Positions 23,871 to 36,500 of a stretch of DNA of 64,000 bases are shown one piece after another. The position numbers were made by a program, and so were the translations under genes. Source of the DNA: Uranotaenia lowii (taxonomy: Eukaryota > Arthropoda > Insecta > Diptera > Culicidae); NCBI RefSeq assembly GCF_029784155.1, contig NC_073692.1:372996813-373060812 (forward strand). Reading direction: 5' to 3'. Position 1 is the stretch's first letter, and each line of letters opens with the position of its first letter. The notes beneath the pieces were generated by a model that was not told the origin of the DNA, did no database searches, and saw only the letters and a program-made list of their open reading frames with translations.

Positions 23871-24480
23871 ATATCCGAAAAACTATTATCTAGAGAGAGA
23901 AAAAATATAGTAACCGAATTACAAACTTCAAAGTTTCAATAAAATGATACCTACAAACTGCGTTGGAATGAAATGTAGAGTTCTTTCACAAATCATATCA
24001 ATAATTTTCTACACCTTTCATTCTTCAAAGTTATTAAATTTCATTTACAAAGACAATGAAGCCTAATTTTATTACTTCAAGAACACATTATTTGAACATT
24101 TTTTGAACATTTTGAATTCCCACAGAAACGAGATTGAAATTGATAAGAACATTTTAAATTAAACATTCCAGATTTAGATTGGGAAAAAGATAAAGTTTCC
24201 GTATACTAAATGGTTTAAGAATTTGGTCTTCGACCAACATCTGAAATGTTTTCTCCGATTTCAATCTTGTTTCTTCTGGATTACAGAATATTCAAATGAT
24301 GTTAGTCAAAATTCTAAATAAGAGCTCAGAATCACAGTCTAGAATTGGACTTTAGAATCATGGTTAACCCTTCGTTTCAAAAAGTAGCAAATTTGCAACA
24401 ATTAATGTATGGAAAATGTGATTTTCCATTTTTTTCTTGATGTACTCGTCATTTCCAACTGTAAAAAAATGATTTTCAAA
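23871..24480. other. AT-rich stretch, nothing recognised
   Basis: AT-rich background without inverted termini or coding signal. Confidence 0.45.
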
Positions 24481-24484
24481 AAAT

Positions 24485-25640
24485 AATAAAAATTAATGAA
24501 GGTTGCCAGATTTTTTTTTATCTAAAAACCTGGCAAAATCCGGACTTTTTATTTCAAAATTGTCGACCAAAAATCCAGGCAAATTTTAGCAATAGCCAGA
24601 AATTAGTTAACAAAAATTAAAAAAAAACTTTGTTAAAAAAAATTGTTTGCGATTTTTTTTTCAAAAAAAAAAAAACTATTTTTAAATATTTTCGTTTTAT
24701 ACAAGGTCCTATTATGGGAGGCAATGGGGGCAATTGCCCCCGGGAAAACTGAAATTAAAACATTAAATTATTCATACTTCTTCAAGTTCTACAAAACTAG
24801 GAAATGAAATTAAAATCGGAATTTAAATCTTCAATATAATAGGTAATCTCGAATAGTTTTACTTCACTAAATATAAGTTAAGGGGATCCCCATAGAGTAA
24901 GCATTACAGGGTTTTTAACATACTTTTTTTTAAATTTTTTTAATCCGGACAAATCGTAGCAGAATTCGATGATTATACGAAAAAAAAATCTAAGAAAGTG
25001 ACTAAAATCCCCACGAATTTTCATGTTTTTTTTATCGAAACACGTCAGTAGCGTTCAAAACTCTTTGCAAACACTGAATCCAAAACAATTTGAATAAAAC
25101 AAGCACAGAAAATTGAGCCTTATTTAGACCTAAAACCATTGAGCACCGCGAAGAAATCTCAGTGGAGAATCACAGAAACTCGGCATTCTGTATTTCAAAA
25201 TCCGCTGGACAAAATTTTACAAATTTAGTATCTTTGAGTTATCGATAGTAGTGTGTTTTATTTTATAGAATAAAATTTAATCATTAAATTCATAACATTT
25301 AAGTTTTGCTTCTAAAAGTGACACATTCGTGGGAATCACTTTCTCTTATTAATTGAATAAAGAAAATATTCCAGGACTTTGCAGGAATTATTTTATGGTG
25401 AGGAAATATTTTCCCCACATTGAATTAAATTGTAACGAATTTTACGGGTGTTTCTTAGATTTTTAAAATTAAAAAAAAATACATAAAATATCAGTTTTCG
25501 AAAAAAAATTTGCAGAAATCTAAAAAAGTTAAAAAAGTGAACAAAAACATTTAAAATCCCTTTAAATCGTAATTTTTCTTGGGCTTTGTTGGAAATAAAA
25601 TTAATAAAACCGGTAAATCTGCACACTACGAAAAAAATCT
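24485..25640. repeat. Dispersed repeat, copy 1 (diverged)
   Basis: It begins with GGTTGCCAGATTTTTT and AAAACCTGGCAAAATCCGGA. Later phrases recur in order at 28490-29690: TAAGCATT then AACACGTCA-AGCGTTCAAA, TTGAATAAAGAAAATATTCC followed by GGACTTTGCAG, and GGGCTTTGT-GG. The copies differ by many substitutions and indels, so the family is old. No protein can be read in either. Confidence 0.6.
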
Positions 25641-25642
25641 GA

Positions 25643-26356
25643 AGAATCACATCACATGTGATGTAAATAAAAAGAAGCATCATATTTGATGGAATTTTCC
25701 GTGCTAGTTGAATATTACACGCAAGTAAAATTTTGCAACGTGTTAAATAAAAATGATGTTAAATTTGCAACGTGTAAAATGAAAATGATGTAAATTATAG
25801 AACCACTGAATATAGGCAGAAAAACGTTCCAATTGGATTTTTTCTCTTAATCTTTGAATAATGTAATTTTACAATCTCAGGATAAAAATAAAATAAAAAC
25901 TATAAAAGTTATCGTTTACTCGCGGGAAAACTGCTTCTATAAAATACTCTGGTGCACGACTTGACTTAACATTTGGTTGACATTTGTGTGTGCCTGTTTT
26001 TGACAGTCTGTATTTTTATATGAAATTATTGCGTTCAGTGTTTGGTAATATTAGTTGAATTCAAATTCAATGTCCTTATTCCTTTCCATGTCCTGTAATT
26101 TTATGAAATTTCTGAATTGTGATGTTAAAAATTTTGTGTGACCAAAGAAAGTTTTAAAATTACATCACATATGGTATAACAAAAAAAAAGCAACACATAC
26201 GATGGAATTTTCAGTGCCAGTTGAATATTACACGTCTGTAAACTTCAACAGCCGTGTAAATTTTAAAGATATGCAATACACTTAAGACGTGTAATATTTA
26301 ATTCGTCCTGAAAATTCCGTCCGCTTCTTTTTATTTACATCATATGTGATGTAAAT
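25643..26356. mobile_element. Palindromic MITE (26159-26356) plus a solo arm (25643-25730)
   Basis: At 26159-26356 two roughly 80-bp arms face each other. TTACATCACATATG, then GGAATTTTCAG and GAATATTACACGTC, are answered by the inverse set ending CATATGTGATGTAA. A diverged single arm with the same order (ACATCACATGTGATG, then GAAGCATC, GGAATTTTCCGTGC, GAATATTACACG) lies at 25643-25730. No coding capacity. Confidence 0.65.
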
Positions 26357-26698
26357 TTACATCGAATCATGAGAGTTCAGTGCTGTCAAGGATTCAACTT
26401 TTCTTAATCTGTAAATTAACATTAATACATCATGTAATATTAAAAGTTTTCAATTTCAGTGTTGTTAAGGATACAGATTTTTGCTGTGTATTTTTAATGC
26501 ATTAGACAGGAGAACGTCTTTATGCAGTTTATTAAATTTTCAAAGTAGTTTATTTTTTTGTTTTGATGTTATAAAAAAGACACCAGTTTAATCTTAGAAC
26601 CAAATTATATGTTTATTTGTTTATTTGTATAAAAAATCATCGGATGTTGATCCAAATGAAACTTAATCCTAAGTAACTTATCAAAACAATATGTCAAA

Positions 26699-27560
26699 CT
26701 AGGCCGTAAGAACAGGGGGGGGGGGGGGGGGGTGGCGTTGGAATTAAACCATCAAAACAAGCGAGATATTGTAATCTACACTCGAAATTTTAAATTCATA
26801 ATCAAATTATGAAAACGGAGTGAAGTTATTGAAGAGTAACAATCAAGACTAAAAACTAATGCCAAAACTACAAAAACTCATCCCAAGTTTAAAAGTTCCA
26901 TTTTCTTATAACCAAAATTGTATTTCAATCGTATTTTTGATTCTTTATCCATTTTAGGATTCTTGATTTTCAGTTCGAATCATCACAAGAAGTTAGAAAT
27001 GAAAAACTGCTTTTAAATCCTGGTTCAATTTTGGTTTTGAATTTCATATAAAATTTGAATCATGTTTTTCGCAAATATATTTTCAATATTTTGATATCAG
27101 TTTTACGAATATGAAAAGGAGAAGAATTTTGTTTTGTATTCAAATTCGAAGTTCTTAAACTTAATTTTAACACACAAAATTTTAACATTTAATGCTTGGC
27201 TAAATGGCGATCCAAAATTGAAAACTCAAATTCAGATTCATCGTTTAAAATTCACATTTAAATTCAGATTCACAACACAGATTTCGAATAAATAATTGAA
27301 ATAATGAATAAGGATTAAACCAGAACTATACAATTGATATAATGCATTCGTGTGCATTAAAATTTCTGATCTGGAATAAGGATTCGAAAATATTTTTTTT
27401 GTACAGTTCAGAAATCGTATAGAAATCCGGAAACAGATTCAATGTTCAATTTTTGAACTCAGATTTAAAATCAGATTCAGAATGCAGATTCAAAGTTCAG
27501 AAACAGATTTAGCTTGTAAATGAACTTAATTTTTTTTGGAATTAAAACATAAAATTACGA
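26699..27560. mobile_element. Truncated, diverged copy of the hAT element of 15312-17834
   Basis: It starts CTAGGCCGTAAGAAC followed by an unbroken run of about 18 G. It then follows the order of the 15.3-17.8 kb element (AAGCGAGATATT, CACTCGAAATTTTAAATTCA, GGATTCTTGATTTTCAGTTC, GATTTAGCTTGT), with two large gaps where that copy has inserts. Similarity fades near 27560 and no right terminus was found. Confidence 0.65.
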
Positions 27561-28480
27561 ATTTTTTTTTTCCATTAAAAAAAGTTACAAAGTTTGCGGC
27601 GCTTGATATAAGTTTTTTTAGCTCTGTCGAAATTAAGTATAAAAGTTTTTCAAAATTACAAGGTAAATTGCATTTACCGTAAACTTTCACATTATTTGTG
27701 AGGAATTGTTTGGTTATGCAACTTATTGCAATTTATTTATATGCAATTAAACTAAAAGACTTTAATAAACATTCCAAAATTGTATCTGGGTAAATGTCGG
27801 GTATAATTGATATTTAAAATAAATTTCGAAGAATGGGAAAATATTGAAATCCTTGGAAATTTTAGGTTTTCTAGAGCTTTACTGGAAAAAAAATTTATAA
27901 ACCTTACAATTTGGAATGCTTACTTTGTAAGCATAAGTATACGTACGAATAATGCAGAATAAATGTTTTTCCATTAATCAATTTTGAAAAAAAATAAATT
28001 TAACTGAAAATAACACTTTTGTTGTTGCCTGAAATAGACCAAACGGCAATACTGAGTTTTTTTTTTATTGAACTTAAAACTTCAATTTTAGTTTTAGACT
28101 CGAACTTCGAATTAAAACTTTTCCTTCCATTCAAAAATTCTCAAAGTTGAATTGCGAATTTCATGTTTCTTTTCAGAGTTGTGGAACTCCCGATCTTTGT
28201 TTACTAAACACGTTTGGTCTCCTTAATTCATTATTTAAAATGATTATCAGTTCTGTATCAATTCTTCATTTTGAATTTATGTTTTCAAATGTAGCTTTCT
28301 CTATTTTTCAAAAAATCTTATTTTAATATATGAACTGATGATGATATTTCATGCTTTACAGATATGATATTGAAATAAACATTTGGATTATGTATTATTA
28401 AATAAGGATTTCTTGCTTTGGTGATGAGTTTTAATGTTTTAATGAAAAAAAGAATTATTTCAAGTTTTTATTAGTTATTT
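27561..28480. other. AT-rich stretch with part of a dispersed repeat
   Basis: It contains GCTTACTTTGTAAGCATAAGTAT near 27918, echoed at 29679-29705 in the next repeat. No gene. Confidence 0.4.
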
Positions 28481-28484
28481 CAGA

Positions 28485-29830
28485 GTTTTTAACAAATTTG
28501 CCCGGATATTGTCCGGTTTTTGGTTAAAAATTTCGAAACAAATGCCCGAATTTTGCCAGGTTTTTAGATAAAATTGCCAGGATTTATCCGGTCCGCATGG
28601 GTGCGGGAAAAATTCTGGCAACCTTATACATGTAAATTGAATTGGATTCATCTGTTATATTTTTTTTAAAATTTGGATTCCAAGTCTGAAATTTAGTTGA
28701 TTACCTCTTCCGCAATTTTTAGTTTATTAAATTTCTTTTTGAAATACCAGAAATTGTCTTCTACGCTGACGTAATGAACATTTCAAATAATATACTGAAT
28801 TCATTTCCAGTTAATTTGTAAATTTAAAACATTATGCATTCTTTGGGATGGCACATTAATCATACAGCTTTGAGTTCTAGAGAAGTAGGAAAGAAAATGA
28901 AAATTATGAAGGAATTATAATTTTTAATACAACATGCAAGGGGACCCCCTTGAAATAATGCCTCGAATAGTTTCACTCTCATATAAGTTAAGGGGGCCCC
29001 CTAGACTAAGCATTTCAGTATTTTTTTTAGCTGAACAAATTAGCACAAATTTTTACAATACCGGGCAAAATTTGGGCATTTGAAAACGAATTTTTCACAT
29101 AAAATCTGGGCAATTCTAAGCCGAACTCAGTGATGATTAAAAAAATTTTAATATAAGAAAGTGACATAACCCACCTAATTTTTTTATTTTTTTTATCAAA
29201 ACACGTCAACAGCGTTCAAATCTCGTTTGAAACTCTCAAAAAAAAAAAAATAATAATAATAAAAAAAGGATAAAACATGCACTGGAAAATTGTTTGCTTT
29301 ATTGGTCCACTTTACTTCGAAAACCCGGGCATGTCCGTATAAATCCGGGGAATCTGGAATGAATATCCTACAATAAATAAAACATCACTTTTTCTTATTT
29401 ATTGAATAAAGAAAATATTCCGGGACTTTGCAGCGAATAAAGCATTTATCGATAAGGAAGTATTTTCTCCTCATTCAAAAAATGTAATGACATCAATGGG
29501 GGATAGATTCATTTTTTCCTAGATTTCTCAAAATTGATAAAAAAAAAATCAAAAAATTATCAGAAAAAAAAACGCAGAAATTTGAAAAAACTGAAGAAAA
29601 ACATTTAATATTCTTTTAAATTGTATTTTTTTATCGGGCTTTGTAGGGAATAAGATCAATAAAACCAGGAAATCTAGAGTGCTTACTTTTTAAGCATAAG
29701 TATGAGTATGAATAATGAATAATTAAACTTAGTTATTCGATCATTATTGAAATTGCGATGATTTATACTTTCTAGACCCATTTCAATTTTGGAAAAAAAA
29801 GGTAACTGTAGTTGACTGAAAGGAATCAAT
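28485..29830. repeat. Dispersed repeat, copy 2 (diverged)
   Basis: It follows the order of 24485-25640 as described there. Its first 140 bp are arranged inversely (GCCCGGATATTGTCCGG through TTCTGGCAACCTT at 28625). It extends to the GCTTACTTTTTAAGCATAAGTAT phrase shared with 27.9 kb. Confidence 0.55.
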
Positions 29831-31217
29831 CGACAAAACTGAGCTCCGCGATTGAATTTTTATTCGAATTTGAATCTAAGATTTTAAATTCTTCCAGCTG
29901 ATCGAGCCCGAATGTCATACTTTTTATTCTGATGTAATTTTTCACTAAATTATCCTATACTAAAGGAAATATCCTGAATTCAGCATATCACTTCCTGTAT
30001 GACCGTTCTCATGTTATTATCATCAAAAAACGCTCTGATAGCTCAATTGCGAATTTCATTGAGCGATGCCAATTTATGGCTTTGAGTCTAGAAAACATCC
30101 ATTCTGAATTATTGTTTTTGAAGATTTGTCTTTTGTCACATTTGGAAGACCTTTGACAGAAGCCTCTTAATTTTTTAAAGCACCTTTCTTAAAATAAATA
30201 AATGATTTCTAATTTTTCAGCTTTTAATCCACGTTACATTTTAAAAATTTCAACACATTACGTGAAAACGATTTTTTGTGTGTTTTAAATACATGGTAGC
30301 ATTATCTTGCAGTTAAAAAAGAAATCATGTCTCAATATTGATTTACAGGGATGACTTCGAAGAAAGCTTCCCTGGATTTGCAAAAACTCATCAGCTCAAG
30401 AATTTGACTTAATCAGAAAGTAAAACATTTTGATTATTTGTTTAAGGGATCTTAGAATTTCCACTCGTACCAAATACTTATTTCTCGATCATAATCATCC
30501 AGCACACCTTACTTAATTCCGGATAACCGAAAATAGGTCTCAATTCCGTTTAATAGGAAGACAGTTTTTATTTTTTAATAAGAAGCCTGCTATTTTTATT
30601 TAAATTAAGCTTTGAATTTATTTTCCATCATGCCACGTCATGTTCATGAAGAAATTGAACAGTTTGATAAAGTATTATAGCTCAATTGTCAAATTCCTTC
30701 GTGGTAGAGTAAAATCTCTTGAGTTATCTTTAAAAAAAGTGTAGAAGCATTATTATTAACTTTTCCAAAGAAAATTTTAAGAATTAATATTGATTTAGTA
30801 GAAAACCATACGTTGTTCTATTTTTATTGGGCACAAATTTTCCATATTTTTTTGTCCTTAACGCCAATTGTTTCATACAAAAAGGTAATCTTCTGCTTGA
30901 TTTATCCGTGAAACAATTTAAAACAAATTTTTGAAGAAAATTTTGACGAATTTTAATTCATATTTTTACAAGCATAATTTAAAGTTGCTACTAGAAATCA
31001 TTTTTCGAACTTTTCTTGGATTAATAAAAAATTAAGATTGATTTGAAAAAAGAGGATTTAAAATAATAAAAATATACGAAACGATTATTGTTTTCAAGCG
31101 CAGGTTTTATAGTTTAATGTTTTAAGCCCAGTATTTTTTTCATAAAAAATTGAAATTTTGGGTCCTGGCGGGGACAAAATGTAGAAATGATGTTTTTCTT
31201 ATTAAAAAATAGATTCA

Positions 31218-31273
31218 TAGACTTCTAAGAAGAGAAGTAGGCATTAGTAGACTTCTAAGAAGAGAAGTAGGCC
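31218..31273. repeat. Tandem duplication of a 30-bp unit
   Basis: TAGACTTCTAAGAAGAGAAG continues with TAGGC and occurs twice with a 30-bp period, at 31218 and 31248. Its core CTTCTAAGAAG is itself palindromic and recurs once near 31984. Confidence 0.75.
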
Positions 31274-31807
31274 AAAGTGTCACCACTTGCTTTTTTCAGC
31301 TTCACAAATTTGATACAATTTTCAACGAAAACAACAATTTTTTATCAACCGAATACAATTAAGGTGTTGAGAGTTCTCTAAAGAAACCGTTTATGTGAAA
31401 GTTAAAAGTCGGAAGTACACAAGAAATTTTTGAAGATGTTCGTGGTACAGTGGACGTTAAAAAAAAATAGGCTGGAATTGAAAAAATCTGGAAAGGAGTT
31501 TGGTGAAGGCAATTGTGAATTGGATTCGGTGAACAAACTAAATAAATATCACTACGGAGAAGCTGTAGTCAACAAAATTATGAAATTTGCTGAAATTCAC
31601 AGGAAATAACATCGTAGCTTGAAAATTGTCCTATCAATTGAACAACAAATGTCTATCTGCGTCAAGCTTCGGTAGTTTTTGGTTAGATCAATCCATTATT
31701 CTTTTTTTTCTCCAATTTTACCTTTCCAAAAACCTTCTGTTAATGAAAAAATGTATTAAAAAGTTATATGAAGCGTTTGGCAGGGAACTCTACGCTTATT
31801 CCTCCCT

Positions 31808-31930
31808 TTGATGCTGTATCTTTCGCGGTTTGCATCACATGGTTGGCCTGGCCGTAGTTGTATCTTCTATGCTTCCAAAATGCAACAGATTCAACGTTCA
31901 TTTGCCAGGATGCTTACAAGTTTAGGCCAT
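31808..31930 (+). pseudogene. Weak C-terminal reverse-transcriptase-like remnant
   Basis: The plus frame includes CIFYASKMQQIQRSFARML. This resembles the segment after the palm of Jockey/I-type RTs, where a YAS-W-P stretch is followed by I-R-IQ-RF-R. The usual Trp and Pro are missing and nothing around it supports an element, so chance is a real alternative. Confidence 0.2.
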
Positions 31931-33284
31931 GTTGATGTTAGAAGAAAAAGAAGAAGAAGAAGACGAAAAATTATATTCATTGTCTTCTAAGAAGATTATG
32001 ATTTTAGAACACAAAAATCAAAGGACAAATTTATTTTAAAAAATAGTAGGATTACCAAATTCGGAAAATCAGCATTTTTGGTACTGATATTTTAATGATT
32101 TTTTTAAAAAGATTTTGGCGTCTTGAACTCAAATTGTTAGTCTCATGTTTTTAATCATCTCTAGTTTTGGTGATATAGCCTTTATGAGTTCAAAATAAAT
32201 CATATTCGAGTGAAATCAATAACTGACAAAAACAGATTTTGAATTTGTTAATTTTTCTCCATTTAACCAAACAATAATTTTATGTTCAGATATTCTTATT
32301 TCAGAGATATAATGATCTAAAGAAGTTAAATTCTACAGTTGTTATAAGTTTACAATTATTTTTGACATTACTGAAGAAAGTTTTGCAAAGTTTTATTTCA
32401 ATTGGCAAATTTAATGAAGAGTGCAAATCGATTTGACTCTTGCTTTAATAAATTCCTTTTCTAAAAATTTGAAAAATTCCAAGAAAAGAGAAAAAAATCG
32501 AAAGCTTTTTTCACAACTGTCAAAATAACTTCCGTTCTTGGGAAAAGTTGATCGTTGATTTAAAACCTTTATGTTCAAAATTTTAAAATGTTCAATACAG
32601 TTTTGCCATAAAGTGCAGAAATTACTTTAATAATATGTTAAAAAACCTATTTTGAAAAGATAATTCAAAAACTAAATCTGATCGAAACTAACTGCATATT
32701 TGGATTCAGGGCACCCGAATTAATCAAAATTAGCTGTTGAAGTGTGGCCTTGTGGAATTTAAAACAAAGTGTGGAGTTGAACATTTAGAGGATTAAGAAA
32801 TTCAAAAAAAAAAAAAACTAGGCTAAAATTGTTTTTTTTTAAGAATATTTCATATCAGCCTAAAATGTGTAATGACATAAAAAAAATTTGTTTATCAAAG
32901 TAATTGTGTAGCGATAAAAAATAAAGGATACAAGGCTTCAGATTTTTTTTCCCTAACTCTATTGACTATCGTGAGTAGTGAACACCTGTAACATGGCTAC
33001 CAGTTTGATGAAGTGCTAAATTAGTATTTAATAAATGAATTTTGAATTTAAAACGGTTGGTTTAAAATTCCTAACTTGCTCAGTTTCACTTCTGAAAGAA
33101 TACTTCTTGAGTGTCAACACAAATGGATTGGCTTGCAGTTCAAAATTTACAATTCAAAATTAGTTGTGATTTGTGAACGTGTCGAAAATTTAAATGTCTT
33201 AGGTCCAGAGTGATGTAGAACAAAATTTCAGCGAAGACGAGACAATTTTCTGATATGTTTTTTTCAACACTTATTTTTAACTTC

Positions 33285-34664
33285 TATAGACACATTCCAC
33301 GCGCTTGTACCGCTCTTAAGTGATTTTAATCCGTTCGCGCATCAAAAAATCTTAAACTTGTCTATAATTTTGATAATTCAAATCAAACAAACCCAACGAA
33401 AAAAAGAGAAAAATATTTTTTTACACATGCTTTATATGATTTTGAAAATAAATTTTTTTGTTGGAAAAAGTGGTAATTTTGACAACTTTTACAAAATAAT
33501 CTATTTAAATATATGGATGAATTTGTTTTGGATTTTTTTATACGTTTTGAAGCCAAAACCACTGCTTCATTTTGCAGAAAAAGAATTTGTTTATATTCAA
33601 TGTGGTTGTTTTGAAAAGTGAACAAAAAAAGTCGCAAATGAGTGAACTCACGTCATAAAAAAGAGAACTTTTTAATTTTACGAAAAAATTTTGACATTTT
33701 CTGACATAAAAAAAATTAGATTTTCTTTAAACATGGTAAGACTATTCTAAAACACAAAATTTTATTGAAATCGTTGAGTTACAACAGCGCGAACGAGTGA
33801 ATTCACGTCACAATTTTTTTTTGTAAAATTTTATATAGAAAATATTCTCTGAAAGCTATTTTGACCCTCCAAAGTCGGATTTTTACAAATCGAACATAAT
33901 TCAGTGGGTTTTTTTTAATGAGTTCGTTATTTTCAAATAAAAATACAAAATGATTGAAACAAATATTTTTTTTTTATGAATCTTCAAATGAAGACTGTGA
34001 GAAACAGTGGTAATTTTAACGTATGATCTCTCAATATATTGGTATACAAGTGCCAATAGATAAAAACTGACATGTGATCGCTCTGAACAAGTGTCAATCA
34101 AAATAAGGAAAAAATTTGGTGAAGATACTGAAAATTTGTGATTGTTATAGTCGAAACAACAAAATATCGTTTTTAAAATTGCACATGAAATTTGAAGGCT
34201 CTAAAGAATGGTTCGAGTAACTTGATATTTCGTGACGTGAATTCAGTCAACCACCCAGTTCTTTTTTAACTGAGTGAATTCACGTCACAACTTCAAATAA
34301 GCGTAACTTCGTTCGTTGTTGTTCAAAAGTTACGCACATCGAATTGTGGGTTATTGTTTTTTCTACAACTCTTTCGAAGACACCGATATTCTATTTCCAA
34401 AGAGAGAACAGGAAATCAAAGTTGTATGTACTGAAGTCAAAAATGGTCTATTCTAGCGTGAATTCACGTCATAAAAGTAATCGATCAAAACAAGAACAAA
34501 TTTAATTTTTCAATGACCAAATTATATTCATTTTGAAGAAAATTCAATTTGCGACCTTTTGCCTTAATTTTTTTATTTTCAAGTAAATTGTCTGAAATCT
34601 AGAATCATAACAGTGCAGAAAAGTCCGGAAAAGCGATTTCACGTCACGGTGGAATGTGTCTATA
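33285..34664. mobile_element. TA-type element with repeated GTGAATTCACGTCA motifs
   Basis: TATAGACACATTCCAC (33285-33300) and its exact inverse (34649-34664) bound a 1380-bp segment. The motif GTGAATTCACGTCA or close variants occurs at 33642, 33797, 34274 and 34458, inverted at 34233-34245, and as TTTCACGTCA at 34637. The termini share GAC-CATTCCA with the third layer of the 12-19 kb nest, which also repeats an ACGTCA-containing motif, suggesting one superfamily. The open frames inside (33358-33637, 33901-34101) show no transposase motif. Confidence 0.75.
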
Positions 34665-34750
34665 GGGATTAAGTAATTTCCCGTTACTATGGTAAAAAAA
34701 ATTGTTTTTGTTTTTCACTTCGAAAAAATCATCATGAGGAGGAGTGTTAA

Positions 34751-34873
34751 AGCCCTTGCCTGGGGCCAATTCTATGTGTTTCATATATCAACGACTTGAA
34801 AATGTGTCTACAACACGGTTACCTCAAACTTTTTGCTGATGATTCAGTGTCTTATTGGACTGGTAAAATTTAA
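34751..34873 (+). pseudogene. Decayed LINE reverse-transcriptase fragment
   Basis: A plus-strand frame reads SPCLGPILCVSYINDLK, then 12 residues, then LFADDSVSYW, and stops at 34871. LGP-L--YINDL followed about 15 residues later by FADD is the diagnostic A-to-B/C motif spacing of non-LTR reverse transcriptases. Only about 40 codons survive, and a stop lies just upstream. It is in the opposite orientation to the relic at 3.7-4.0 kb. Confidence 0.75.
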
Positions 34874-35640
34874 GAATTGATTATGGGCCTTATGGGACCA
34901 TCACAAAAACATATAATTATTATTGGAAATTTTGTATCATAACAATAAAAAACAAAATTCTAGAAAAATTCAGCAATTACGGGCATATACACCGAATTTT
35001 TTTAAATTTTACCAATGCCTTTCGTCAGCCTTTAAAGCGCTGCATATATGTTAATTCTCCCTTAACTTAGAAATAAGTAAGCGAGTATGCCAGAAAACTG
35101 TTAAACCAACTCTAAGGCGAAACAGGTTCAAAACAATCAATTTTAAAATTTTGTAGGTGAAGATTAATCTTCCTTGGATGATCTGAAGGTCACTACACAA
35201 AACTATCTACGTCAATCTTATCATTTTTTTTAAATGAAATTGATAAACTTAAGAATAAACTATACAGCTTCTTGAAGTAGTCAGACAATTACTCGAGAAA
35301 ACGGCTCATTTTCTAATGAACATTCCTTTCTTCACTGTTTATTCTCTCTGGAGCCACTACTTATACTTTTGATCCATTCCATGCACTAAAGGAACTCCAG
35401 GTTAGCTTTACGTACGCTGTGACTGTTAAGAACACCTCAAATTAAAACTGGAACTCTAACTACAAGGAACAAGATTTTTGGGAATTTGAATTAGTAGTCA
35501 GAAGAATATTCAATGGGAATCAAAAAGGATTTGAATGAAAATTTAGAATCAGTTTTGTATTAAAATCTCGGGTTACTCTCACATTCTCCTGAAAGATTAC
35601 TGAGGAAAAAAAACTGACAACATCTGAGGACCAAAACCAT
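34874..35640. other. AT-rich stretch, no gene
   Basis: Background DNA containing one copy of CTCTCTGGAGCCAC at 35344-35357. No coding signal. Confidence 0.45.
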
Positions 35641-36500
35641 TCATCTAATCCAAACATATCCGATATTCGTGTGTACACCGTTGATGTTATTCTTGCTTTT
35701 GCTGCTGGTTCCTTGCTGCCGTTGTTGACGTTTCTATTTGAAAAGCACACTCTCCGAACCGAAAATTCCTCCAGAGTAGGCAAAGCATGTGTGGCATTGA
35801 AATGCCACAACACAAAACACAACACAACACGTTTCTTCGTACACATTCATACGATTTTGGTACATGTAAGTATGTACATTTGCGCCTAAATCTCCTCCAG
35901 CATCCAGCAACGAACGATCTGGACCAAACAAATTCCCAAAACACAATCCACTCACCCACAACCCAAAAAAAAAACACCAAACACAAACCGAGATATCGGA
36001 TTTCCTCGAGGAAAATTTCACACACGATCTGCTTACTACAATATTTGCTGGCACATTTCTAACGTATGTACGAAAAGGTTTTCCGTTAACACTCTTCCAT
36101 TTCACCTTTCCCAATTTTTTCCCAACTTCAATAAATTTCCGACTAACGAACAACTTCAACCGACCGGAACCGAAATCCGCGAACCGTTAAAATCCGGGAG
36201 TTGAATTCTTGGCCCAACTGTTCGTCGATTCAAGGATTGATCCTTTTTTTTTTTGGTAATTTTCCCGCGCGTCGCCGTCGAGGGAAAATTCCGAGAGTGG
36301 CACGCGCCCGACGACGTCTAACAAGGCACTGAATCGAGTCCGAAATCCTCTGGACGGGTCCTCCCTCTGAGTGTGCCGGTTTGTGGGGATCGTTCCATCC
36401 CCCGTTTTCCAAACGCCAACCACCCACCCACCCACAAACGCCACCCACTTTGGGGGCTTGGGCTATGGAAAGCTATGTCAACGAATTATATCTACCAATT
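35641..36500 (-). promoter_or_regulatory. Candidate promoter or first-exon region (GC-richer island)
   Basis: This non-repetitive stretch has far more CpG than its surroundings, for example CCCGCGCGTCGCCGTCGAGG at 36264 and CGCGCCCGACGACGTC at 36303. It also has an ACCC-rich run at 36417-36450 and CA-rich low-complexity DNA at 35805-35830. A minus-strand frame starting near 35846 opens with a signal-peptide-like MCTKKRVVLCFVLWHFNATHA, but the hydrophobic part comes from a TGTTGTG run and no good donor follows. I infer a promoter, leader exon or enhancer. If it belongs to the exon at 8454-9183, the intron would exceed 25 kb. Strand is a guess. Confidence 0.3.

Larger units (their letters stand above)
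29831..33284. other. AT-rich stretch without a recognised gene
   Basis: Long AT-rich DNA. The only features noted are a short tandem duplication at 31218-31273 and a weak RT-like frame at 31808-31930. No transposon ends or exons were identified with confidence. Confidence 0.45.

Noticed and set aside
26717..26733. Poly-G run as a G-quadruplex regulatory site
   Set aside because: It is a slippage-prone homopolymer at a transposon end; similar C/G runs occur at the related termini.
35520..36159. Overlapping minus-strand frames, one with a signal-peptide-like start
   Set aside because: Three frames overlap in low-complexity TGTTGTG-type sequence, no consensus donor follows, and no family motif is visible.
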